64,000 nt of DNA from Parvularcula sp964556115. Its GTDB lineage: Bacteria; Pseudomonadota; Alphaproteobacteria; Caulobacterales; Parvularculaceae. Below are positions 43,814 to 50,647 of the stretch, in pieces. The stretch covers positions 1 to 64,000 of the forward strand of contig CAZKVC010000007.1 in assembly GCA_964556115.1 (NCBI GenBank). The letters run 5' to 3'. The notes under the pieces were generated by a model. That model saw only the letters and a program-made list of their open reading frames with translations. It ran no database searches and was not told the DNA's origin. Within the stretch, counting starts at the first letter, position 1. Each line of letters begins with the position of its first letter. The translations under genes and the position numbers were made by a program.

Positions 43814-43942
43814 ATGCTCAAACTCCCTGAACCCAAGGGACTGAAACGCCCACCGGCCGATCCGGCGCGAGCGGAACCGGACCGGCGGCCCTGGTGGTGG
43901 GGCACGGCGCAGCTTGGGCGTCTTGGCTTTCCGCCGAAATGA
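43814..43942 (+). CDS. Possible 42-residue SoxR-controlled small protein
   Basis: The first frame after the SoxR promoter: 42 codons, with GGAG seven bases before the ATG. It begins MLKLPEPKGLKRPP, continues proline/arginine-rich with a WWWG motif, and ends LGRLGFPPK. No family is recognised. It may be a real stress peptide, a leader peptide for the SDR gene 43 bases downstream, or a chance frame. Confidence 0.45.
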   Translation: MLKLPEPKGLKRPPADPARAEPDRRPWWWGTAQLGRLGFPPK

Positions 43943-43985
43943 CGGCAGTTCGGTCTTCTAAAGGATCAGCCTTGGGGAGACCATC

Positions 43986-44903
43986 ATGACCACGATCAGT
44001 TTCGACAACCGTGTCGCCATCGTCACCGGCGCGGGCACGGGCCTCGGGCGCAGCCACGCCCTCGCCCTTGCAAAGCGCGGGGTGAAGGTCGTGGTCAATG
44101 ATCTCGGCGGCTCGGTTTCGGGTGAGGGTGCCTCGTCCGAAGCGGCCGAGAAGGTGGTCGAGGAGATCAAGGCAGCTGGCGGCGAGGCTATCGCCAATGG
44201 CGCGTCGGTCACCGATCCCGATGCCGTGGGCGCCATGGTCGACCAGGCGCTCTCCGCCTTCGGCAAGGTGGATATCCTGGTGAACAATGCCGGGGTCTTA
44301 CGCGACAAGAGCTTCTCGAAGATGTCGCTGGACGATTTCCGCTTCGTCCTCGACGTCCATCTGATGGGCTCGGTGATCTGCACCAAGGCGGTCTGGGACC
44401 ATATGCGCGAGCGGGAGTTCGGCCGTATCGTCATGACCTCCTCGAGCTCCGGCATCTACGGTAATTTCGGCCAGTCGAACTACGGCGCGGCGAAGATGGG
44501 CCTCGTCGGGCTGATGAACGTGCTGCATATCGAAGGCCGGGCCAAGGGCATCCATGTGAACACCCTCGCCCCGACGGCGGCAACGCGGATGACCGAGGGG
44601 CTGATCCCGGACAACATCTTCAAGCTGATGACCCCTGAATCGGTCACCGCTGCGCTTCTCTACCTTTGCGCCGACGAAGCGCCGCAGCGGCTGATCCTCG
44701 CCGCGGGCGCGGGCGGCTATGCTGCGACGCGGATCACCGAGACCGACGGGATCTATCTCTCCGAAGGCGAGCAGACCCCCGAAGCCATCGCGGAGCGGAT
44801 GGACCAGCTTCTCGACCGTGAGGGCGAAGAGATGCTGGAAGAGGGCTCGGGCCAGACGATGAAGTTCGTGCAGAAGGCCATGGCGGCCGCCGAAAAGGGC
44901 TGA
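43986..44903 (+). CDS. SDR family oxidoreductase (MFE-2/hydroxyacyl-CoA dehydrogenase-like)
   Basis: A 305-residue short-chain dehydrogenase. The cofactor motif is TGAGTGLGRSHALAL followed by VNDLGG, then NNAGVLRDKSF, and the catalytic Ser-Tyr-Lys in SSSSGIYGNFGQSNYGAAK. The NDLGG and NNAGVLRDKS signatures are those of the dehydrogenase unit of peroxisomal multifunctional enzyme 2, so a 3-hydroxyacyl-CoA substrate is likely. A C-terminal tail of about 60 residues extends beyond the core. GGGGAGACC precedes the start. It lies downstream of a SoxR promoter with no terminator between, suggesting redox-stress induction. Confidence 0.9.
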   Translation: MTTISFDNRVAIVTGAGTGLGRSHALALAKRGVKVVVNDLGGSVSGEGASSEAAEKVVEEIKAAGGEAIANGASVTDPDAVGAMVDQALSAFGKVDILVNNAGVLRDKSFSKMSLDDFRFVLDVHLMGSVICTKAVWDHMREREFGRIVMTSSSSGIYGNFGQSNYGAAKMGLVGLMNVLHIEGRAKGIHVNTLAPTAATRMTEGLIPDNIFKLMTPESVTAALLYLCADEAPQRLILAAGAGGYAATRITETDGIYLSEGEQTPEAIAERMDQLLDREGEEMLEEGSGQTMKFVQKAMAAAEKG

Positions 44904-44913
44904 CCCCGACGGC

Positions 44914-45708
44914 TCAGTGCGCGCGCGCTCTTTGTTCCTTTTCCGAAACGAGCTGCGCGCCACCGGAATCTTCCGTGGTCTGCTCCAGACGGTGAAGGGT
45001 GCCGCCCACGACACCGGGGCGCCGTTCTGCGAAGAGGGCATCGAAGGCGTCCACCTGCCCGGCCATCCGCCGACGCGCGGCAAGATCGAGGCAGCGGGCC
45101 GTCTCCACGAGGAGGGCGGCGAGGACTTCGGGCCTCTGCTTGTCCTTGCGGTCGGTGGTGGCCGTGACGGGAAGGCCCTGGCTCTCCGCGAAGCGGTGGA
45201 GCGCGGGCTCGCTGGCCGGGGTGCCTTCGCCCAGGGCCGCAAAGGGCAGCCCCGCTTCGAGGGCCGCGAAGGCATGGACATGGGCTGCGGTCACAGCGGG
45301 GCTGTTGTCGTCGAAGGCATCGAGAAGCGCCGTCAGGTCATCGAACGGCTCTGCGGTCGCGCTTGAGGGGGCGAGGCTGATGACCACCGGCCGGCATTCG
45401 CATTGCAGCCGCCAGAGGTCGAGATCGGCGACCAGCGCCTCCACCTTCTCCCACAGGGTCAGCCGCTCACGCAGGAAGCTTTCCCGGCTTTCGGTGCTGA
45501 TGGGCGGAAAGCTCCTCAAGCCTTCGGCCGGTTCGGAGAACCAGCCTGCAAGCTGGATGTCGTCATAGGGCGCAAGATCCGCCCTTTCGCCGATCGGCAG
45601 CTCGTCGGGTGCGACGCCCCCGCGGGTGATGCGGCGCACCGCGTGGAGAATGGCGGTTTCACGACCAAGGGCAGGGCCGCAAAAAGCGATGCCGAGGCTT
45701 CGGGACAT
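44914..45708 (-). CDS. Myo-inositol-1-phosphate synthase-like protein
   Basis: A 264-residue protein weakly resembling inositol-3-phosphate synthases. It has an N-terminal glycine-containing strand (LGIAFCGPALGRETAIL), YDDIQLAGWFSEP (compare the D-x-V-x-x-GW of that family), VVISLAPSSATAEPF (compare LASTEP), and HVHAFAALEAGLPFAALGEG with LHRFAESQGLPVTATTDRKDKQ. It is shorter than the roughly 360-residue bacterial enzymes, and the catalytic lysines are not secure, so activity is uncertain. The start at 45708 has AAGGAG upstream. Confidence 0.5.
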   Translation of the reverse strand: MSRSLGIAFCGPALGRETAILHAVRRITRGGVAPDELPIGERADLAPYDDIQLAGWFSEPAEGLRSFPPISTESRESFLRERLTLWEKVEALVADLDLWRLQCECRPVVISLAPSSATAEPFDDLTALLDAFDDNSPAVTAAHVHAFAALEAGLPFAALGEGTPASEPALHRFAESQGLPVTATTDRKDKQRPEVLAALLVETARCLDLAARRRMAGQVDAFDALFAERRPGVVGGTLHRLEQTTEDSGGAQLVSEKEQRARAH

Positions 45709-45777
45709 GGACAAGGGCTCCTTCGTACGGGACAGGTCTGCGGGATGGGGAACGCAAAACGCTCGGTCCGCCGAAGG

Positions 45778-45801
45778 ATGCCCGCGAAAGGCAGCGGGCA
45801 T
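45778..45801. other. Stem-loop in the region upstream of fliK
   Basis: An 8-bp perfect inverted repeat ATGCCCGC / GCGGGCAT with an 8-base spacer. It lies in the 282-bp divergent gap between the inositol-phosphate-synthase-like gene and fliK, which otherwise holds no credible gene. It could be an operator or an RNA hairpin. Confidence 0.3.
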
Positions 45802-45933
45802 GGCTTGGCCTTGCGACGACGGCCTTGGGGAAAAAGACTATGTCCGGGTGCGCTGCCACGTAAAGCGATTAGAAGGTTCCCTCGGGTGCCCATTCAAGGC
45901 CGCTAAACCCCTGACAGGACGGCATTTCTGGCT

Positions 45934-45948
45934 TTAAACTCAGCTTGA
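45934..45948 (+). promoter_or_regulatory. CtrA-like box upstream of fliK-flgD
   Basis: TTAA-N7-TTGA within TTTAAACTCAGCTTGACC, one mismatch from the CtrA consensus TTAA-N7-TTAA. TTGACC also reads as a -35 element. An almost identical string precedes flhA. It is 43 bases before the fliK ATG. Confidence 0.45.
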
Positions 45949-45990
45949 CCGGAATGGGCTTCCCTACCTTGTGAAGAGGAGTGTCCGCCG

Positions 45991-47076
45991 ATGGTCGATA
46001 CCGCCATCCTGACTGGAGCCAGAGCGCAGACCGTGACCCCCGCCCGTTCCGCCCAGCGCGACGGCAGCGGCGAAGGTGCGCAAGGAGAGGGCGGGTTCGC
46101 CTCGCTTCTCAATGTGGTGGAACAGATCGCGGCGCTCGGCGGGCTCGTTCTTCCGCAAGGCCAGGCACCCGTGCCGCCGCGCCAGGCCATGGCTGCCGAA
46201 GCGAACGCGGCCCCCGTGCAGAAGGGCGGCCTCGGCGCCGAGCTGACCGCCCTCATCCATCAGCGCGTCGGCCAGGTGGTCTCTGCAGGAAACGGCGCTG
46301 CCGCCGAAGGCGAAGGCACGAAGCTGCCCGTTCCGCCGCGCGCCGCGCCCTTATCGCCTTCGGGCCTTCGCCCCGAGAAGGGCGATGCCCGCCTTCCAGG
46401 TCAGCTCCCCGAGCCGAAGCTCGGCGATGGCCAGCCCGTGCCGCCAAGGGCGCAGGACCGCTCGGACTTCCTGATGAGCCGCTTTGCCACCAGGAACGCC
46501 TTCCAGTCCGGCACCGAAACAGCCGCTCTCCAGCGCGGTGTTCAGGCGGCGGATCTTCTGCCTCAGAAATCATCAGCAGGCGACGGCCAGCCGCCCGTGC
46601 GGCTTGAAACCCAGGTCGCCGCGTCGCCCCGGCTCGATGCTGCCATCCAGCAGCATGCGAGCCCCGAGACCTCCAACCCGGTGGTCCGGCAGGTCGCGAC
46701 CAACCTTCAATTCGTCGCCCGCGGACAGATGGAGCGCCTGCGCGTCGATCTTCATCCAGAAGAACTCGGGCGGGTGCAGATCGAGCTTCAGAAAAGCGGT
46801 ACCGTTACCAGGCTGACGATCGTCACCGAAACCGCCCAGGCCTTCGAGGCCCTGCAGCGCGGCGCCTCGGGCCTTCAGCAGTCCCTCAGCCAGGCAGGCT
46901 TCGATACCGAGGACATGCGCTTCGAGCACAAGGATGGCCGCGGCGAAGACCATCAGGACACGGCCGATGAACGCCGTGAACGCTCCGAACGGGATCGAAA
47001 CCGCCGTGAAGACGAAGCCCGCCGCGAAGTCCTCATCCGCCCGGCAGGTCCCGCCGACCGCCGCGTCTTTCTTTAA
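45991..47076 (+). CDS. fliK: Flagellar hook-length control protein
   Basis: Measures hook length and switches the export apparatus to filament substrates through FlhB. The 361-residue product has a long low-complexity Ala/Pro/Gln-rich N-terminus and a compact C-terminal domain with the FliK hallmark LRVDLHPEELGRVQIELQ, followed by LTIVTETAQAFEALQRGASGLQQSLSQAG (described by its ends), and a highly charged Arg/Glu/Asp tail of about 55 residues. AGGAG lies ten bases before the ATG. flgD starts 18 bases after its stop. Confidence 0.88.
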   Translation: MVDTAILTGARAQTVTPARSAQRDGSGEGAQGEGGFASLLNVVEQIAALGGLVLPQGQAPVPPRQAMAAEANAAPVQKGGLGAELTALIHQRVGQVVSAGNGAAAEGEGTKLPVPPRAAPLSPSGLRPEKGDARLPGQLPEPKLGDGQPVPPRAQDRSDFLMSRFATRNAFQSGTETAALQRGVQAADLLPQKSSAGDGQPPVRLETQVAASPRLDAAIQQHASPETSNPVVRQVATNLQFVARGQMERLRVDLHPEELGRVQIELQKSGTVTRLTIVTETAQAFEALQRGASGLQQSLSQAGFDTEDMRFEHKDGRGEDHQDTADERRERSERDRNRREDEARREVLIRPAGPADRRVFL

Positions 47077-47094
47077 TTTCCGAAGGGTCTCCCC

Positions 47095-47784
47095 ATGAGC
47101 ACCATCTCGCCGATCAGCAACAATCCTCTCGCCGCGACAGAGGAGAGCCGCGCCAGCGTCGCCCGCTCGGCCCTGACCGACAACATGGACACCTTCCTGA
47201 AGCTTCTCACCAAGCAGCTTCAGAACCAGGACCCGATGCAGCCGATGGACACGAACCAGTTCGTCGACCAGCTCACGCAGTTCTCCGAGCTTGAGCAGGG
47301 GGTCGAGCAATCGGCGCTTCTGGAGAAGATCGCGAACGGCGTCGGCGGTAGTGACCGGCAGGCGGATATCGGTCTTCTCGGCCGGGTGGTCGAGGCGGAG
47401 AGCGACATCCTGCCCTACGACCCGCAGAACGGCGTCCGCTTCGCCTATGAGATCACCGCCCCTGTCGAAGAGGCGGAGATGCGGATCTTCGACGAGAGCG
47501 GCACCCTGGTCGCCAGCTTCGAGGTGGACGGCAAGCTTGGACGCTACGGCGCGGCATGGGACGGCACCATGGATGCCGGCGGCAAGGCGCCGGCCGGTCT
47601 CTACCAAGCCCAGCTGGTGACCACCAGCGAGGAGGGCACTGAGGCCCTGGCCGGCAAGATCCTGTCCGGCGGCACGGTGCGCGAGGTCCGCTTCGAGGAC
47701 GGCGACACCAAGCTCATCCTCGATCAGGGCATGACCATCGGCACCGATGCGATCACCCGCGTGGCGCTGCCCGCCGCGGCCTGA
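47095..47784 (+). CDS. flgD: Flagellar hook-capping protein
   Basis: Scaffold protein that caps the growing hook. The 229-residue product has the conserved N-terminal region LTDNMDTFLKLLTKQLQNQDP followed by PMDTNQFVDQLTQFSELEQG, and a C-terminal FlgD Ig/tudor-like region (GRYGAAWDGTMDAGGKAPAGLY). It follows fliK by 18 bases in the same operon, a common pair. A long hairpin follows it. Confidence 0.94.
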   Translation: MSTISPISNNPLAATEESRASVARSALTDNMDTFLKLLTKQLQNQDPMQPMDTNQFVDQLTQFSELEQGVEQSALLEKIANGVGGSDRQADIGLLGRVVEAESDILPYDPQNGVRFAYEITAPVEEAEMRIFDESGTLVASFEVDGKLGRYGAAWDGTMDAGGKAPAGLYQAQLVTTSEEGTEALAGKILSGGTVREVRFEDGDTKLILDQGMTIGTDAITRVALPAAA

Positions 47785-47835
47785 ACCCTTCGGCGGCGGC
47801 TGAACGATCGCGCTGCCGGAAGCCTGCCTGAAGAC

Positions 47836-47890
47836 GTGAAAATCGCGCCCGTGAAGCTGCATCCGCACGCTTCGGGCGCAATTCACTTTT
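47836..47890 (+). terminator. Probable flgD terminator hairpin
   Basis: GCGCCCG pairs with CGGGCGC (7 bp, extended by an imperfect GTGAAAAT/AATTCAC outer stem) across a 21-base loop, followed by TTTT. It lies 52 bases after the flgD stop. Confidence 0.5.
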
Positions 47891-47949
47891 CCGCCACAAA
47901 CCCCTTTCCAAGGAGAGGCGCCAAAGCCTATCTATCGCGACCCGCCGTC

Positions 47950-48125
47950 GCCTCGCCCCATATGTGAGCGCCCACTCACCGGTGAAGCGCCTCGACGGAT
48001 GTGACCGGAGGTCATCCGCGGTCCCGCGCCCATCATGGCTGTGCCCCCAGCCCGGCGCGGACCGGACTTTCGGTAAAGGCGGCCGGTGCTTTCCTCCCCT
48101 GACACCCGCACCGGCCGCCTTTTCT
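47950..48125 (+). ncRNA. Candidate structured small RNA between flgD and flhB
   Basis: The 363-base gap between flgD and flhB holds no credible gene, but four hairpins follow one another: GTGAG/CTCAC at 47964-47979; CGGAT..GACC/GGTCATCCG at 47996-48018 with a GGA loop; a stem of about 11 bp with one bulge, CGGTCC.GCGCC/GGCGCGGACCG, at 48019-48064 with an inner GGCTG/CAGCC; and a 15-bp terminator at 48075-48122. The terminator loop contains TCCTCCCC, an anti-Shine-Dalgarno string seen in loops of several alphaproteobacterial sRNAs. No Rfam family is recognised. Confidence 0.4.
48075..48122. terminator. Strong bidirectional terminator between flgD and flhB
   Basis: A perfect stem of 14-15 bp, AAGGCGGCCGGTGC / GCACCGGCCGCCTT, with an 18-base loop and T-rich sequence on the plus-strand side (TTTTCTTCC). 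It can end transcripts arriving from both the flgD side and the flhB side. Confidence 0.75.
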
Positions 48126-48147
48126 TCCTTCTACGGAGAGAGAAAGT

Positions 48148-49230
48148 TTAGAGCGTCAGCGAACGTTTGCCCGTGCGGTAGACATAGTTGATGACCTCGG
48201 CCACCGCCTTGAAGAATTCGGGCGGGATCGGCTGATCCTCCTCGAGGCCCGCATGAAGGGCGCGGGCGAGGGGCGGGTTCTCGATCACGGGCACGTTGTG
48301 CTCGACGGCCTTCTCCCGCATCTTCAGCGCGACAAGGTTGCGACCCTTTGCGATGCACATCGGGGCGTCGCTTTCTGCCGGAACATAGCGCAGGGCCACG
48401 GCATAGTGGGTCGGGTTCATGATCAGGACGGTGGCGTTCGGTACCTTCTCGATCGAGTCCCGGCGCTTTTTCGAGCGGCGGATTTCCGCCATGCGCTGCT
48501 TGATCTGTGGGTCGCCTTCGGTCTGCTTGAACTCGTCCTTGACCTCCTGCTTGGTCATGCGCTGCTTCTTCTTCCACTCCATCTGTTTCCAGATGACGTC
48601 GATCACGGCGATCAGCACCATGACGACCAGCACGGCGGAGAGAAGCTTGATGACCATCGCCTGCATGCGTTGGGGCACCTCGTTGAGGTCGTAGCTCGCC
48701 ATGGCGGTGAAGTTCTCAAGCTCGTTCACCGTAAAGAGCGCCACCACGCCCGAAACCACGGCGACCTTTGTGAGGTTCTTGCCGAGCTCCACGAGGCTGT
48801 CCTGGCTGAAGATCCGCTTGAGGCCTTCCATCGGGTTCAGACGGTCCGGCTTGGGTTTGATGCGGTCGGTGGCGAACACCAGGGCGTTCTGGCCGAAGGC
48901 GGCGAGAAGCGCTGCGAAGGCGAATGCGAGAAAGAGCGGCGACATGGCCGCGAAGATCTGCATGAAGAGCGAGCCGAGGGCGGCGACCATGTCATATTGC
49001 GCGCCGCCGACCCTGATATCGTGGACACTGGCGACGAAGGGCGAGACCGAACGGTTGATCGAACGCACCAGCGGCGGGCCAGCGAAAGCAAGAAGGAGAA
49101 TGGTCGCCACCATCGAGCCGAGGGTGCCGACCTCCTTACTGTTGGGAATGTCCCCTTTCTTTCTGGCATCCGCCAGCTTCTTAGGGGAGGCTTCCTCTGT
49201 CTTCTGACTTTCGTCCGGTTTCTCGGCCAC
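48148..49230 (-). CDS. flhB: Flagellar export switch protein FlhB
   Basis: Inner-membrane export-gate component that switches substrate specificity. The 360-residue product has an N-terminal soluble helix (EKPDESQKTEEASPKKLADAR by its ends), four membrane segments, and a cytoplasmic C-terminal domain with the autocleavage site NPTH (LIMNPTHYAVALRY). It starts with GTG behind GGGGGAAG and is nine bases after fliR. It is the last gene of the leftward flhA-formyltransferase-fliR-flhB operon. Confidence 0.96.
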   Translation of the reverse strand: MAEKPDESQKTEEASPKKLADARKKGDIPNSKEVGTLGSMVATILLLAFAGPPLVRSINRSVSPFVASVHDIRVGGAQYDMVAALGSLFMQIFAAMSPLFLAFAFAALLAAFGQNALVFATDRIKPKPDRLNPMEGLKRIFSQDSLVELGKNLTKVAVVSGVVALFTVNELENFTAMASYDLNEVPQRMQAMVIKLLSAVLVVMVLIAVIDVIWKQMEWKKKQRMTKQEVKDEFKQTEGDPQIKQRMAEIRRSKKRRDSIEKVPNATVLIMNPTHYAVALRYVPAESDAPMCIAKGRNLVALKMREKAVEHNVPVIENPPLARALHAGLEEDQPIPPEFFKAVAEVINYVYRTGKRSLTL

Positions 49231-49239
49231 GGCTTCCCC

Positions 49240-50004
49240 CTAGATGAAAGGCGCTGCGAGCCAGCCCGAAAAGGCGGCGCGGAAGGCGGCGAGGACCGGA
49301 CCGATCGCATAGGCGAGGACGTAAAGTCCGCCCAGGATCGAAATCGGCATGGCGACGAAGTAGAGCGGCAGGCTGGCCAGCATCTTGTTGATGAGGCCAA
49401 CGCCGAGGTTGAAGATCACCGACAGGAGAATGAAGGGCGCGGCCATCTGGATGCCGAGGGCGAAGGCGCCGGCGAAGACCTTGACGAGGGCATTGGCGGC
49501 GTCGCCCATATTCGGAAAACCGCCGAGCGGGATCACCATGTAGCTGACCGCCATGGCGTCGATCATCAGGTAATGAAGCCCGCTGACGAAGGTGAAGAGG
49601 ATCGCGCCCACCACGAACCACGCGCCGAGGATCGAGCTTGCCTCCATCAAGGGCGCGCCCGAGGCGAAGATGTTGGACAGCGATGTGAGCTGGGAGGTGA
49701 GCTGGCCTGCGATCTGCGGCGCGGCCAGGAACATCCGCATCGCCCCGCCGAAGATCAGCCCGGCGGTGATCTCGCTGACCATCGCGCCGATGACGTCCGG
49801 GAAGCCGTCCAGCGGCGGCAGCAGCTTGCCGACGGTCACGCTGACGATCAGGGTCACCGCCAAGGCGAAGCTGAGCCTGATCCGCGGGCTGACATAGGTC
49901 TCCCCAAGACCCGGCATCAGCATGCAGATGGTGCCGATCCGCGCGAAGGTCAGAAGAAGGACCGTCAACTGATCGGAGGCGCCGCTCAGCGGTATCTCAA
50001 CCAT
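49240..50004 (-). CDS. fliR: Flagellar export protein FliR
   Basis: Export-gate membrane protein of 254 residues with about six to seven helices. It shows LLLTFARIGTICMLMPGLGE and VSPRIRLSFALAVTLIV near the start, typical of FliR, and VIFNLGVGLINKMLASLPLYF further on. Its start lies inside the end of the formyltransferase-like gene (8-base overlap), and flhB follows by nine bases, giving tight coupling. Confidence 0.94.
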   Translation of the reverse strand: MVEIPLSGASDQLTVLLLTFARIGTICMLMPGLGETYVSPRIRLSFALAVTLIVSVTVGKLLPPLDGFPDVIGAMVSEITAGLIFGGAMRMFLAAPQIAGQLTSQLTSLSNIFASGAPLMEASSILGAWFVVGAILFTFVSGLHYLMIDAMAVSYMVIPLGGFPNMGDAANALVKVFAGAFALGIQMAAPFILLSVIFNLGVGLINKMLASLPLYFVAMPISILGGLYVLAYAIGPVLAAFRAAFSGWLAAPFI

Positions 50005-50647
50005 GAAGCCGCCGGTCCTTCTCGAAGGCGTCGAAATGCGGCCCGCAGGCGCGCCGCAGCCGGCGGTAATCGTCGGGCAGGAGGTGCGATGAAGCTGTCA
50101 GGAGCGCCCTGAGGCGCTTGTTCGTGCAATGATTGGCTGACCAGCTTTCACCCCGCGCGGGCGGCAGGGGTGCATCGGTCGAAACGCAATGCCGGATCAC
50201 GTGGTCCGCGATGGCCACGGCGCGGGCATAGACCTCGTTGCCGAAAGAGACGAGCTCGGCATCGCCAGGAAGGCCGAAGCGGTCGACCATCAGGATCGGC
50301 CCGTCATCCACCTTGGCCGTCATCTCATGGGCCGTGACACCGAAGCTGCGTGCACCGTTGAAGATGGCAAAGACGAGGCCGTGGGCGCCGGGGAACTCGG
50401 GCGGACCCGGATGGATATTGATCGGCTGCGGGCGAAGACGCGCAAGGATCGTCTCGGGCACGATCACATTGGTCAGAAAGGTGATGAGCCGCGTCCTGTG
50501 CCCGCCGCTCCTCGTGGCGAGGTCGAGGCTCGAAAGGCTGGAGCACCAGAGGGTCTCAAGGCCGGGCGCCATCACCTCGACATGACGCCGGAAGGCGTCG
50601 CCTTCGGCTTCGCCGCAAAGGAAGATGATGCGCCGGTTCCAGCTCAT
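49997..50647 (-). CDS. Formyltransferase-like protein inside the flagellar export operon
   Basis: A 216-residue protein resembling the catalytic N-terminal domain of formyl transferases (GART/Fmt superfamily): INIHPGPPEFPGAHG contains the Asn-x-His-Pro active-site pattern, and VTAHEMTAKVDDGPIL contains the downstream Asp (DDGPI). It lacks the C-terminal tRNA-binding domain of methionyl-tRNA formyltransferase, so a sugar or small-molecule acceptor is more likely. It overlaps flhA by 4 bases and fliR by 8, showing it is a genuine member of the operon. A role in flagellin glycan formylation is an inference only. Confidence 0.75.
   Translation of the reverse strand: MSWNRRIIFLCGEAEGDAFRRHVEVMAPGLETLWCSSLSSLDLATRSGGHRTRLITFLTNVIVPETILARLRPQPINIHPGPPEFPGAHGLVFAIFNGARSFGVTAHEMTAKVDDGPILMVDRFGLPGDAELVSFGNEVYARAVAIADHVIRHCVSTDAPLPPARGESWSANHCTNKRLRALLTASSHLLPDDYRRLRRACGPHFDAFEKDRRLHG

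Noticed and set aside
48075..48125. RNase P RNA-like GAGGAAAG string on the minus strand
   Set aside because: The string lies in the loop of a simple terminator hairpin; none of the other conserved RNase P elements is present.
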